In this document: positions 8,132 through 16,553 of the stretch, in pieces | How the letters are laid out: each line of letters starts with the position of its first letter | Position numbering within the stretch: position 1 is the first letter of the stretch | Source of the DNA: Ktedonospora formicarum | GTDB lineage: Bacteria; Chloroflexota; Ktedonobacteria; Ktedonobacterales; Ktedonobacteraceae | Assembly: GCF_016587355.1 (NCBI RefSeq) | Contig: NZ_BNJF01000005.1 | Location: forward strand, 186,001-250,000 | Reading direction: 5' to 3' | Length of the DNA stretch: 64,000 nucleotides | Made by a program: the position numbers and the translations under genes | Notes under the pieces: generated by a model | Databases searched by the model: none | What the model was told of the DNA's origin: nothing | Seen by the model: the letters and a program-made list of their open reading frames with translations, nothing else

Positions 8132-8974
8132 TTGAAAATAAAGAAACCAAACCTTGTAAAGATTTATTCGGAGAATAACCAGTTTCAATATATTGAAACC
8201 TTACGTCGCAAGCGTGAGAAGAGACTGCGGCACAAAGAGTTTTTCATTGAGGGGGTACGCCCAATTAATCAAGCGCTAGCTTATAATTGGGAGATCAATG
8301 CCTTTGTGTATTCGCGAGAGAAGCGACTCTCAGACTGGGCGGAGGGCATACTTGCCCGCTCGAAGGCGAAGACGCATTTTGAGCTTCCGCTCCATCTGCT
8401 TCAGAAATTGAGCAACAAGACTGAGAGTTCTGAGCTGCTCGCGCTTGTGACGACACCTGAAGACGATTTGAGTCGTATTCCGCTGACTCCAGAACTACTT
8501 GTTGTGGTCTTTGATCGGCCTGCCAGCCCAGGTAACCTGGGAACCATCATCCGTTCATGCGACGCGCTACAGGCCCAGGGTTTGATTCTCACTGGTCATG
8601 CCGTCGACCTCTACGATCCTGAGACGATTAGCGCGAGCACTGGCTCTTTCTTTGCCCTGCCAACCGTCAGGCTTCCCTCACAGCGAGAACTCCTGCCCTG
8701 GCTGACGACAGTAAGAGAGAAGTTAGGTGCATTGCAGGTCGTAGGAACCGATGAGAAGGCGGAACAGGAGATCTCACAGCATGATTTCGCTCTGCCAACG
8801 GTGCTTATAGCAGGCAATGAAACATGGGGGATGAGCGCGGCATATAAGGACCTGTGCGATGTCGTCGTGCAGATTCCCCTTGCGGGTTCCGCCTCATCGC
8901 TCAATGTGGCCTGCGCGACCTCCATCGCGCTCTATGAGGTAGGCCGACAAAGGCGATTGAGACAGAATATATAA
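8132..8974 (+). CDS. TrmH-family (SpoU) RNA methyltransferase
   Basis: 280 aa from a TTG start. SAM-dependent 2'-O-ribose methyltransferase of the SPOUT superfamily acting on rRNA or tRNA. N-terminal substrate-binding domain (KEFFIEGVRPINQAL) of L30e-like type at about 20-100; C-terminal knotted domain with motif 1 (DRPASPGNLGTIIRSCDAL), motif 2 (VLIAGNETWGMS) and motif 3 (IPLAGSASSLNVACATSIAL). This order is diagnostic. The TTG start has only a weak GAAGG upstream and an alternative downstream start is possible. It stands alone, divergent from the zinc-ribbon kinase and followed by an inverted repeat. Exact target nucleotide cannot be told. Confidence 0.92.
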   Translation: MKIKKPNLVKIYSENNQFQYIETLRRKREKRLRHKEFFIEGVRPINQALAYNWEINAFVYSREKRLSDWAEGILARSKAKTHFELPLHLLQKLSNKTESSELLALVTTPEDDLSRIPLTPELLVVVFDRPASPGNLGTIIRSCDALQAQGLILTGHAVDLYDPETISASTGSFFALPTVRLPSQRELLPWLTTVREKLGALQVVGTDEKAEQEISQHDFALPTVLIAGNETWGMSAAYKDLCDVVVQIPLAGSASSLNVACATSIALYEVGRQRRLRQNI

Positions 8975-8980
8975 AAGCGA

Positions 8981-9114
8981 CCGCTGCTGAAGCGACGCGG
9001 CTACATATAGGGGCATTTAGGGCGTGGAGAAAAACGGCAGATGCAACATCTGTTGTGCCTGCATTCACTTCATACATGCCCTTATCATATGTAGCCGCGT
9101 CGCTTCAGCAGCGG
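8981..9114. repeat. Paired REP-like elements forming a 134-bp inverted repeat
   Basis: Two exact 28-base copies in opposite orientation at 8981-9008 and 9087-9114, reading CCGCTGCTGAAGCGACGCGG then CTACATAT. Pairing continues loosely inward (AGGGGCA / TGCCCTT). It fills the space between two convergent genes and may also terminate both. Single copies recur at 17707 and 43528. Confidence 0.85.
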
Positions 9115-9121
9115 CATCTTC

Positions 9122-9619
9122 TTAGAGAGGTGCTTGAACGGCGTCTAGCGTATTGAGGTTTTTACTGGTAATGAGGATGCCATTCTGCCAGGGATCGCGC
9201 AGAGAAAGCGTATGCTCGTCGAGTTTCTGCACAGGATGTCCCGCTGCTTGCAGGCGCGCGTGAACGTGTTCAACCTCAGTCGAGTCCGGAAGCTGAATGG
9301 TATAGAAGCGCAGACCAACGGCATTGGCGGGTGGTGGTGGCGCGTTGCGGCTCTCCCAGGTGTTGAGTCCTAGATGATGGTGGTAACCACCGGCTGAGAC
9401 AAAGAGCGCGGCCCCATTCCAGTTTTGCATGATGTCGAAGCCAAGTACGTCATGATAGAATGCCTGGGCCTGTGGGATGTCACCTACACGCAGGTGCATA
9501 TGGCCCAGTGTGGTTCCCACAGGCAACCCCTTCCAGGTTCGATTCTGTTGAATGCCCTCCTCCACCAGAGCGTTGACGTCCAGGTGCGCGTTCGCCATCG
9601 CGATCTGATTATTCTTCAT
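9122..9619 (-). CDS. VOC dioxygenase, C-terminal half (CatE-like, split gene)
   Basis: 165 aa. It starts at ATG 9619, overlapping the stop of the upstream half by ATGA. The vicinal-oxygen-chelate module is clear: LGHMHLRVGDIPQAQAFYHD, a metal-ligand candidate in YHHHLGLNTWES, and a later strand with VEHVHARL. In CatE-like extradiol dioxygenases both VOC modules are in one protein of about 280 aa; here the second module is a separate ORF. Reading the upstream gene's frame shifted gives ...AEWPMKNN, a natural continuation, so this is most likely one gene broken by a frameshift. See the companion at 9616. Confidence 0.8.
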   Translation of the reverse strand: MKNNQIAMANAHLDVNALVEEGIQQNRTWKGLPVGTTLGHMHLRVGDIPQAQAFYHDVLGFDIMQNWNGAALFVSAGGYHHHLGLNTWESRNAPPPPANAVGLRFYTIQLPDSTEVEHVHARLQAAGHPVQKLDEHTLSLRDPWQNGILITSKNLNTLDAVQAPL

Positions 9620-10032
9620 GGGCCACTCGGCGCGGGCCGGTCGCGATAAATTTCGATACCATTGCCATCGGGATCAGAAAGGTAAAGCGCTTCGCTTACG
9701 AGATGGTCCGCCATGCCATCTATAGGTGTGCGAACTTGCGCCAGGTGATGAATGACATAGGCTAAATCCGCGCGCGAAGGAAGCAAGATCGCGAAGTGAT
9801 AGAGTCCTGTGCTAAAACGTGGCAGTGGTTGTACTTGCTCAGGTTGGACCAGAGCTAGAAGTGCTGTACCCGGTATGCCAAGTAGGGCACTATTCGCGTT
9901 CTGTTCAAGCACATGGAAGCCAAGTTGCTGCTCATAATAAGCAATTGAATGGTCTAGCGAGGAGACCGCGAGCGTGACCATGCCGGTGTGCGCGTCTGGC
10001 GAGAGCGGAAAGTTGCCTGCTGTGTGATTCAT
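9616..10032 (-). CDS. VOC dioxygenase, N-terminal half (CatE-like, split gene)
   Basis: 138 aa. First VOC module: MVTLAVSSLDHSIAYYEQQL, metal-ligand region LYHFAILLPSRADL, and the end LSDPDGNGIEIYRDRPAPSGP. In relatives the DPDGNGIEIY-x-DRP segment is followed by a linker (often with EWP) leading into the second module. Here the frame ends at that point. A one-base insertion or two-base deletion in the GCGC stretch just before the stop would restore DRP-x-EWP and join both halves. Either a true inactivating mutation, a two-subunit arrangement coupled by ATGA, or a sequencing error in GC-rich sequence. Confidence 0.8.
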   Translation of the reverse strand: MNHTAGNFPLSPDAHTGMVTLAVSSLDHSIAYYEQQLGFHVLEQNANSALLGIPGTALLALVQPEQVQPLPRFSTGLYHFAILLPSRADLAYVIHHLAQVRTPIDGMADHLVSEALYLSDPDGNGIEIYRDRPAPSGP

Positions 10033-10423
10033 GATTGTTTTGTTACCTTCTCTGAAGCGATTATTCTTACGACCTATTCGAAAACCTATAGAACTGTGTG
10101 CCTTGCGCAGGCTGAAGCGAAGCGCCTACATATGAGGCCCTTTGAACGTTAGCCGCCATTGGATTTTGCATAAGACTTAGTGACTATGGATAGTATACTA
10201 ACTAGGTATATGTAAGTATAAACGATTTTGGTTATAAATTCTATTCCCACATCTATCATTTTAGAGTGTTGCGTGTATTGATTTGGTGGCGAGCCCCATG
10301 TGGTAGAGAAACGATGAGGGGAAGATAATGCGAAGGCGAAAGGGCAGTGCGTGTATAATGAGGCGACCTGCTTCTTGTTTAGAGAGAGCAGGTCGGTGAG
10401 CGAAGGGATAGACATGGGGAGGG
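10033..10423. other. Intergenic, with one REP-like hairpin
   Basis: Holds the diverged REP-like copy at 10105-10134. A possible minus-strand ORF (10149-10415) has no ribosome site or recognisable sequence and is not called. Confidence 0.5.
10105..10134 (+). repeat. REP-like element, diverged copy
   Basis: Shares GCTGAAGCGA and the TACATAT tail with the 8981 copy, but the outer stem is GCGC/GCGC in place of CCGC/GCGG, a paired change that keeps the hairpin. Confidence 0.6.
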
Positions 10424-11056
10424 CTAGTTGTGGATATTCCGGATCTGGTTCATGGAGACACTATGGTGTTGGGGACCGCCATTGTGTGATTCACCTTGTA
10501 GGGTGATGTTCTGAATGAGGGTGGTGGTGGCTTGCTTAGAGTTGGAGGTAACAGCCAGCCCTATGTAGACCTGCTGGTTCATCTTGAGAATGACGGTTCC
10601 GATCTGCTTGAAGTTCGTGCCATCTTCGGAGATGAAGCCGGTAATCTGGTCGCCCTCGCGAGTAAGGCGCAGCCAGAGCGGGAGCTTCGCATAGTCGTAC
10701 TGGCTATAATTCACATACTCACCATACCGCTCGCGATACTGGAAGTAGGCGTAGCCGCTGGGTGTCCACTCGATCATGGCATGAGGAGCATTGCCCTCAA
10801 GTGTCTCGCGAATCTGGATGCCTGCTTTGGCATAGATATCAGTGTTATCGAGGCTAGCTATCTGTACGGTGAGTGTGCCATTGCCTTCTAGCTTGCGCTC
10901 AAGGAAACACAGGTCATCGGTGCTGGCGATAAGTTGTGTGCCGTTTGAGCGAATCCGCAGGGAATTGGGAGCCACGGAGTCCACTTTGGCGACAGTTTTA
11001 CCGATCTCCTGAATGGTCCAGACGAGCGTCTGGTGAAGAGGAGAGGTCATGGTCAT
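10424..11056 (-). CDS. DUF1349-like (concanavalin A-like lectin fold) protein
   Basis: 210 aa. Start ATG at 11056 is supported by AAGGAG eight bases upstream; the ORF extends further but without a site. Beta-rich sequence: FLERKLEGNGTLTVQIASL, AKAGIQIRETLEGNAPHAMI, and PLWLRLTREGDQITGFISED, the pattern seen in DUF1349 / regulation-of-enolase-like concanavalin A folds that follow glycan or bind carbohydrate. No signal peptide, so it would act in the cytosol or be exported without a classical signal. No neighbouring glycoside hydrolase. Function unknown; the family call is by eye. Confidence 0.65.
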   Translation of the reverse strand: MTMTSPLHQTLVWTIQEIGKTVAKVDSVAPNSLRIRSNGTQLIASTDDLCFLERKLEGNGTLTVQIASLDNTDIYAKAGIQIRETLEGNAPHAMIEWTPSGYAYFQYRERYGEYVNYSQYDYAKLPLWLRLTREGDQITGFISEDGTNFKQIGTVILKMNQQVYIGLAVTSNSKQATTTLIQNITLQGESHNGGPQHHSVSMNQIRNIHN

Positions 11057-11312
11057 AGTCAAGTCTCCTTCTAAAGACTGCAACGGTGTGTAGCCTTGGG
11101 TTGTTGTTTCTACTGTATCGGGCGAGGAAACTCATATATTTGGGGATGTGGTTATCTCTGACTTTTTGCTGGCGGCTCATCTGAGGTTAAGCGGTTATGT
11201 CGCTGTTCCCATTGGGGAGCGTGGATAGTAAGGAAGACTGGACCCAGGGGAGAAGGCTTATGGTGATGGGTGGGGAGAGCGGCACATTCTAATCGTGCCG
11301 CTCTTAGGGGGG

Positions 11313-12185
11313 TTACTGGACGATGCGGGGATAGAGTTGCGCGCCAATGATAATCAGCACGGTGGTGACGACAAAGATGACGCCGAAATCGGTGATGAGG
11401 GAGGTCGCGTTTATCCCTTCGCCGATCATAAGCATACGAATGCCATCGACCACATAGGTCAGTGGATTAACGCGCGCGATGACCTGTAGCCAGGGCGGCA
11501 TGATGTCGATGGGATAGATGGCGTTACTGGCAAAGAACATGGGCATCGTGATGACCTGTCCAATACCCATCACGCGGTCACGCGTCTTGAGCAGGCAGGC
11601 AATAATGAGAGAGAGTGTGGAGAAGCAGGCAGCACCCATGAGCGCCATAAAGAGCACGCCCAGGATTGCCAGCGGATTTGGGTTCAAGTGGACACCCAGA
11701 ATGAATGCCAGTAGATAGATGACGATAGCCTGCGGGATGGAGCGAATGCCAGTAGAGAGTGCTTTGCCAAGCACCAGCGCCCCGCGCGGTGTTGGACTGG
11801 CGAGAAACTTATGAATCACGCCCAGGTCACGTTCCCAGATGATCGCGATTCCAGCGAAGATGGAGATGAAGAGCACACTCTGCGAGAGGATGCCGGGTGA
11901 CATAAAGGCCAGATAGCTCACGTTCCCTGTTGGGATGGCGCGAACGCGCGTGAAAACCTCGCCGAAGATAAGCAGCCAGAGGGTAGGCTGAACGGCGCGC
12001 ATCACCAGATCACTTGCGTCATGGCGAATCTTACGTATCTCCCACTCAGCGATAGTGCCAGTCTTACGAAAGAACTCGGCGACAACCGCTAATGGAGAGC
12101 GGTAAGACCGTACAGAGGCTCCCGTATGGAGCGCTAGTCGATTAACCAAGCCTTCTGGCTGTGCGTCTTGCTCTTGAAGCTTCAC
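11313..12185 (-). CDS. ABC-2 type transporter permease (DrrB-like)
   Basis: 290 aa from a GTG start at 12185, chosen because AGGAGG stands eight bases before it; this start lies inside the end of the ATPase gene (44-bp overlap), suggesting coupled translation. About six membrane helices (LWLLIFGEVFTRV, YLAFMSPGILSQSVLFISIF, IVIYLLAFILGV, ILGVLFMALMGAACF, and the last at VIFVVTTVLIIIGAQLYP). Family features include DLGVIHKFLASPTPRGALVLGKAL, typical of DrrB/ABC2 membrane proteins for drug or antibiotic export. It works with the ATPase at 12142 as an exporter. Confidence 0.92.
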   Translation of the reverse strand: MKLQEQDAQPEGLVNRLALHTGASVRSYRSPLAVVAEFFRKTGTIAEWEIRKIRHDASDLVMRAVQPTLWLLIFGEVFTRVRAIPTGNVSYLAFMSPGILSQSVLFISIFAGIAIIWERDLGVIHKFLASPTPRGALVLGKALSTGIRSIPQAIVIYLLAFILGVHLNPNPLAILGVLFMALMGAACFSTLSLIIACLLKTRDRVMGIGQVITMPMFFASNAIYPIDIMPPWLQVIARVNPLTYVVDGIRMLMIGEGINATSLITDFGVIFVVTTVLIIIGAQLYPRIVQ

Positions 12186-12942
12186 GGTAAGTCCCTCCTG
12201 ATTCCAGGGCATCGCCCGCATAGTGAACGAACACATCATTAAGGTCGGGATTCTCGCCATCGACCGTAGCCTTTAGCTCGGCGGGTGTGCCACTAGCGGC
12301 GAGCACGCCCCGGTGCATAATGCCAATATGTGTGCAGAGACTATCGGCCTCTTCCATAGAATGAGTTGTCAGGAAGATGGTCATGTCTGTCTCGGCGCGG
12401 AGTTGCATTAAATGCTCCCAGATGGCCTGGCGAGCCACCGGATCCAGACCAACGGTTGGTTCATCGAGGAAGAGCACTCGTGGCTGATGCAGAAGAGACT
12501 GCGCGACTTCCAGGCGGCGGATCATGCCTCCGGAGTAGTTGCGCACAAGTTGCCTGCCCGCGTCCGTCAACCCAACAAAAGAGAGAACCTCTTCGATGCG
12601 CTCTTTACGGCTCCTTTGGGGTAGATCATAGAGCTTGGCGAAGATCAGGAGATTCTCAAATCCGGTCAGGTTGCCATCCGCCGAGAGGGCCTGGGGGACG
12701 TACCCGATGCTGCTCCGTACAGCGTTGGTCTGATGCTTAATATCGAAGCCGTTGACGGTCGCACTCCCGGCTGTGGGCGAAAGGAGCGTCGTCAGCATCT
12801 TGATGGTCGTGCTCTTACCTGCACCATTTGGACCGAGCAGCCCATAGACCTCGCCCTCCTCAACCTCGAAGCTGATCCCTTTGACCGCCTCATGGTCACC
12901 GAAGCGTTTCACCAGTTGTCGAACCTGAATAATTGCTGTCAT
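12142..12942 (-). CDS. ABC transporter ATP-binding protein (DrrA-like)
   Basis: 266 aa. Start ATG 12942 with GGGAGG just upstream; it overlaps the end of the MarR gene by 47 bases. Complete nucleotide-binding domain: Walker A GPNGAGKST, Q-loop GYVPQAL, signature YSGGMIRRLEVAQSLL, Walker B VLFLDEPTVGLDP, and H-loop TTHSMEEAD. This DrrA/CcmA subtype powers ABC-2 exporters for antibiotics and hydrophobic compounds. The C-terminal extension (GTPAELKATVDGENPDLNDVF) is as in DrrA. The order MarR-ATPase-permease implies ligand-induced drug or metabolite efflux. Confidence 0.95.
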   Translation of the reverse strand: MTAIIQVRQLVKRFGDHEAVKGISFEVEEGEVYGLLGPNGAGKSTTIKMLTTLLSPTAGSATVNGFDIKHQTNAVRSSIGYVPQALSADGNLTGFENLLIFAKLYDLPQRSRKERIEEVLSFVGLTDAGRQLVRNYSGGMIRRLEVAQSLLHQPRVLFLDEPTVGLDPVARQAIWEHLMQLRAETDMTIFLTTHSMEEADSLCTHIGIMHRGVLAASGTPAELKATVDGENPDLNDVFVHYAGDALESGGTYREASRARRTARRLG

Positions 12943-13369
12943 GTACCTCCCTCTCCTGTAACCCTTGTGTCTCGGCGGCATCTAGCAGACGCCCGATGAG
13001 ATGCTCAAGTTGTGCTTGCTCATCGACGTCGAGCGCATCTAACAGCGCCATGAGCTTCTCGCGTCTGCGTGTGAGTCCCGCGTCGATCAGAGCGTTGCCT
13101 TCTGGCGTCAGCGTAACCTGAACGACGCGCTCATCGTCCGCACGGCGCTGTCGTGTGAGTAACCCTGCCTTCTCCAGGCGTTTGCACGCTGATGTCGCGG
13201 AACTCGCGCTAATACCAAGAGTGTGCGCGAGATCACCGATATTCTGCGCCCCATGTTTATGCAACTGGCGCATGAGCCAGTATTGTTGCGGCGTCATCTC
13301 GGCGGTCCGCAACGGCCTGAGCAGGCGTGTCAGGGTCAATAGCTCTTCTACAAGGTGTTCGGCTGGCAT
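12896..13369 (-). CDS. MarR-family regulator of the ABC exporter operon
   Basis: 157 aa, first gene of the operon. Winged-helix region: MTPQQYWLMRQLHKHGAQNI, GISASSATSACKRLEKAGLL, and the wing RQRRADDERVVQVTLTPEGN. GAGGAA precedes the ATG. A perfect 10-bp inverted repeat at 13392-13420 overlaps the start of transcription, so it most likely represses its own operon until an exporter substrate binds. Confidence 0.92.
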   Translation of the reverse strand: MPAEHLVEELLTLTRLLRPLRTAEMTPQQYWLMRQLHKHGAQNIGDLAHTLGISASSATSACKRLEKAGLLTRQRRADDERVVQVTLTPEGNALIDAGLTRRREKLMALLDALDVDEQAQLEHLIGRLLDAAETQGLQEREVHDSNYSGSTTGETLR

Positions 13370-13391
13370 ACGTTCTTTTAATTCCTCTACC

Positions 13392-13420
13392 TTTGAATAT
13401 CAAATGTTTCGATATTCAAA
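13392..13420. promoter_or_regulatory. MarR operator of the ABC exporter operon
   Basis: TTTGAATATC (13392-13401) and GATATTCAAA (13411-13420), perfect 10-bp arms with a 9-bp spacer, placed just downstream of the -10 box on the minus strand. Confidence 0.8.
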
Positions 13421-13423
13421 ATA

Positions 13424-13453
13424 ATTATAACCAATTGAAGTATGTAATTGCAA
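13424..13453 (-). promoter_or_regulatory. Promoter of the MarR-ABC operon
   Basis: On the minus strand: TTGCAA (13453-13448), 18-bp spacer, TATAAT (13429-13424). The operator lies immediately after it. Confidence 0.75.
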
Positions 13454-13897
13454 GGGAGCGTAAGTTAGAAACATTGTAACGCTTCTCGTCCAGGGAGGAA
13501 AATGAAGTTTCCTGGTGGGAGTGATTATTCTGGGGCGAACAGCGAAGTTTGAAGGAAGCTATACTGGATCAAAGAGTCAGGAAAGTAAGCAAAGAGCTGT
13601 ATTGAGTGCTGTCTGTTGATTTCAACGTTACATTATGTGAAGGATGCGGTAAGATTTTTTGTTCATGGAGCTATTGCCTTTGTATCATTGTTTCTGTATA
13701 CTGAAACGTATCGAGTTGAGCCTCCTATCTGCTACTAGCGTTCGCGACGGTATGATCTGACGTATAGCTAATCGCGATTGTATCGTCTGCTGAAATGGTG
13801 CAAAGGAGACTACCAGGAGTTTGCTTCATGCACCCTGGCTTTTTGACTCGGTCCCTGTCAGTTATGCACAACCCAACGTCTCGGAAGGATGTGTCTC
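13454..13897. other. Intergenic, upstream of a small membrane gene
   Basis: Contains a TTGCCT-17-TATACT promoter (13674-13702). About 120 bases further on is a short CCAGG-based hairpin with a T5 tail (13818-13847), which might act as an attenuator. No protein gene is supported. Confidence 0.5.
13674..13702 (+). promoter_or_regulatory. Promoter of the small membrane protein gene
   Basis: TTGCCT, 17-bp spacer, TATACT. Confidence 0.6.
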
Positions 13898-14314
13898 ATG
13901 GCAATAGCAGCCATGACCGTTGTTGGTTTGGTCGTGTTCGGCCTGATGATCGGCTCGGCCTTCGTGTGTGATCTGAAATCGCGGCCTAATGGTACGCGCG
14001 TCACGATGCGTTCCATCATGCTTGCCGGTCTGATCGTCAGTGGGTGCATCATCGGGATCGGCTGGCTCGGCTTCGGGTTCTTCAGCGGGATCGGCTGGTT
14101 CGACAGCAGGTCCGTCAACTTCGCCAGCCTGATGTTCGGCATGCCCATCGATGGACTTCAGAGCTTGTTCACTCACACGCCCATCGACTGGACTAACACC
14201 AAGTACCTCGGGTACTTCATCATCGGCGTCATCGGCAGCGTCATCGGCTGGTCCTTCATGCTCCGCCTGCCCTGGGCCGGCGGTGAGGCGAAGGCCGGTT
14301 CGTTCGGCCGATAG
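13898..14314 (+). CDS. Small membrane protein, unknown function
   Basis: 138 aa. The ATG at 13898 is chosen over ATG 13889 because GGAAGG (13883-13888) is correctly spaced only for the former. Three membrane helices: residues about 3-25 (MTVVGLVVFGLMIGSAFV), 42-65 (IMLAGLIVSGCIIGIGWLGF) and 105-125 (YLGYFIIGVIGSVIGWSFML). No family recognised. Codons here are noticeably richer in GGC/ATC/GTC than in the neighbours, similar to the pocket at 57.4 kb, so a transferred origin is possible. It carries its own promoter and terminator and thus stands alone. Confidence 0.75.
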   Translation: MAIAAMTVVGLVVFGLMIGSAFVCDLKSRPNGTRVTMRSIMLAGLIVSGCIIGIGWLGFGFFSGIGWFDSRSVNFASLMFGMPIDGLQSLFTHTPIDWTNTKYLGYFIIGVIGSVIGWSFMLRLPWAGGEAKAGSFGR

Positions 14315-14354
14315 TCACAAAGGTGTGCCCCTAACTCCTGGGGCCCTGTCGCGA

Positions 14355-14392
14355 GAGGCGACGCCACATGGCGTCGCCTCTACGCTTTTATT
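14355..14392 (+). terminator. Terminator after the small membrane gene
   Basis: 11-bp perfect stem (GAGGCGACGCC / GGCGTCGCCTC) with a 4-base loop, then a T-rich stretch. Confidence 0.8.
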
Positions 14393-14400
14393 CCCTCTTG

Positions 14401-15918
14401 TTAGCTATGATGTCTGCCTGTCGGAGCGGATCGCGGAGTCAATGGTATGGTAAACCAGAAGGTTGAGCCCTCGCTGGGAGTGCTCTCTACGCCGATTTCA
14501 CCCCCGTGGAGGGTGATGATGGTCTGGCAGATATAGAGCCCCAGACCCAGACCCATAGAGCCACAGGAATCGCCCTGAATGTGCCTGCCTGGAATCTGAT
14601 AGAAACGCTCCCAAATCCTTTTTTGCTCGTCACCTGTTAGCCCTGGACCGTAGTCGCGTATAGATACCTTGACCAGGGATTGATCACAAGCTACGCTGAT
14701 CGCAATGGGTTTCTCTTCAGGTGAATACTTGATCGCGTTGGTAAGCAGATTGGTAATCACCTGGCTAATGCGCATGGCATCGACCTGGACTGGAAGGAAC
14801 GCACTCGCGGGGGGCTCGTAATTAAGCTTACGCTCTGGATGCTGACCCTGGATATCAGTGATGACCTGGAAGATGATGTACAGCAGATCGATAGGAGCTG
14901 TAAATATCTCCAGGCGACCCTGAGTAATACGGTTGGCGTCCATGATGTCATTGATGATACGGCATTCAGCGACGACCTGTTGCTCCGCGCGCGCCAGATT
15001 CTTCTGAATTCGCTCCATCTGTTCGGCAAACTCCTCTTTATTCTCTGGTGAAAGCTGATTCAGGCGCTTGCGCATCATTTGCAGACTCGTACTGATGCCT
15101 GTGATGGGCGTGCGTAACTCATGGCTCGCCATGCCCATAAAAGTATCACGCATCTGATCCCGCATTTTTTGCTCGGTGATATCGCGGGCGATAATATAAA
15201 TCTCATTCTCATTCAGGTTTGGGCGAGCGCTCCACGACAACCATTTATAGGAGCCATCTTTGGCGAGATAGCGATTCTCTTCCAGATCTTGTGGCTCTCC
15301 TTGCGCGAGCCTTGCGAAACGCCTGAGAGACCGATCTCTATCCTCGGGATGGACCCAATCCGTCGCGAGCACACCTACCGCGTCCTCGGGAGTATAGCCA
15401 AGAATGTCTTCAAAGGCCTTGTTTATGCGCAGATAGTAGCCATCGATGGTCGTCATGCAGACGATATCGAGCGACATATCGAAAATGTTTTGCGCTTCCC
15501 GTTCCTTGTGTTTCAGTTCGGTAATATCAAAGGCTTCAAATACAATCAGAGAGACCTTGTTGTGCTCATATTGCAGAGGGGATAAGGAGTATGTACCATA
15601 GCGTTCTTCCCCAATGGGAGTGTAAAAGTAGCCGGAGTTCTCGACGTACTTTCCCTGTGCCGCCTGCGCGACTTCTTCTTTCAGCTCTCGTTGTACTTCG
15701 GGAAGCCTATCCCACCAACCTACCTGCCAGAGTGGACGACCAAGCTGTAATTCTACTGGAAGATGATAACGACAGTTTGTTTTAATAACGTCAATAACTA
15801 TACCAGCAGTATCTAAAACAACGATATATGTTCTGCACTGTCGCAAAATGTCTTGAAAGCGGTTTTCATGCTTCTGTTTCAGCACCAATTGCTTCTGCGT
15901 TATGAGGCGCTGGATCAT
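14401..15918 (-). CDS. PAS-domain sensor histidine kinase (orphan)
   Basis: 505 aa, cytosolic, no membrane helix. ATG 15918 is chosen for GGAGGGG nine bases upstream. A first PAS-like domain (about 35-140, VLDTAGIVIDVIKTN) is followed by a canonical PAS-PAC (about 143-255: SLDIVCMTTIDGYYLRINKA ... WVHPEDRDRSLRR). The HisKA box FMGMASHELRTPITG holds the phosphorylated His at about 266; the HATPase domain has the N-box NLLTNAIKYSP, DYGPGL and GLGLGLYICQTII. Autophosphorylating sensor of an unknown, probably small-molecule or redox signal. No response regulator is adjacent, so the partner is elsewhere. Confidence 0.95.
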   Translation of the reverse strand: MIQRLITQKQLVLKQKHENRFQDILRQCRTYIVVLDTAGIVIDVIKTNCRYHLPVELQLGRPLWQVGWWDRLPEVQRELKEEVAQAAQGKYVENSGYFYTPIGEERYGTYSLSPLQYEHNKVSLIVFEAFDITELKHKEREAQNIFDMSLDIVCMTTIDGYYLRINKAFEDILGYTPEDAVGVLATDWVHPEDRDRSLRRFARLAQGEPQDLEENRYLAKDGSYKWLSWSARPNLNENEIYIIARDITEQKMRDQMRDTFMGMASHELRTPITGISTSLQMMRKRLNQLSPENKEEFAEQMERIQKNLARAEQQVVAECRIINDIMDANRITQGRLEIFTAPIDLLYIIFQVITDIQGQHPERKLNYEPPASAFLPVQVDAMRISQVITNLLTNAIKYSPEEKPIAISVACDQSLVKVSIRDYGPGLTGDEQKRIWERFYQIPGRHIQGDSCGSMGLGLGLYICQTIITLHGGEIGVESTPSEGSTFWFTIPLTPRSAPTGRHHS

Positions 15919-16553
15919 AGGCTCGTTCCCCTCCAAAGCAGAGGTATGCAAGCGTCCTTACCGGCTATTCTCTATCCTCAATATTAGACTATTTATCATA
16001 AAATATATCACAATCTTCGGTTTCTTCACAAGCTGATCGATTATACATGCAATATTACGTACTTGAGGAATTGCAGACAGGCAATGCTGGTCCTCGCGAT
16101 GAGATTTCAGGTCGTAAACACTCAGTGATAATAGGTATGTCCAGCGTGGCGAGAATACTGAAGTGGAGAAATGGGAGTGCTTTGATTGTCGCAATATTAC
16201 AGTAGCGCTTTCGGCGATTCATGGTTTATAATTGAGACTACAGTGCTCTAGTTATAAGTCGTCCTCCACGTAGGGAGCGGCTTCGTGGTGCAACGGGCAA
16301 GCAAGGGGCTATGCAGAAAAAAGAGAAGACCTCATTTCTCTCCAAAGATCGCAAACGTTCCGCATAACATGGCTATTTTACTTATCAAGAAAACCTGAGC
16401 GCGACAACGGCGTTGGTTTTCGCGTAAGACCTCGTGTACCCTCCATACAATGAAGTTGGCATAGGCACTGGTGACCACGAACCGCTATGGACACATGTCC
16501 GCTTGCGTAACCTCGGCCTGGCATGCTCCGGCCACACCTGGAGGAAAAGACTT
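15919..16553. other. Intergenic between divergent histidine kinase and argF
   Basis: AT-rich near the kinase. No T-box or ARG-box was recognised before argF. An ATG-led nine-codon frame at 16369 has no Arg codons, so it is not an arginine leader. The in-frame extension of argF upstream of 16554 is ignored because of the strong ribosome site. Confidence 0.5.

Noticed and set aside
10149..10415. 88-aa minus-strand ORF
   Set aside because: No ribosome site, low-complexity residues, overlaps no conserved pattern.
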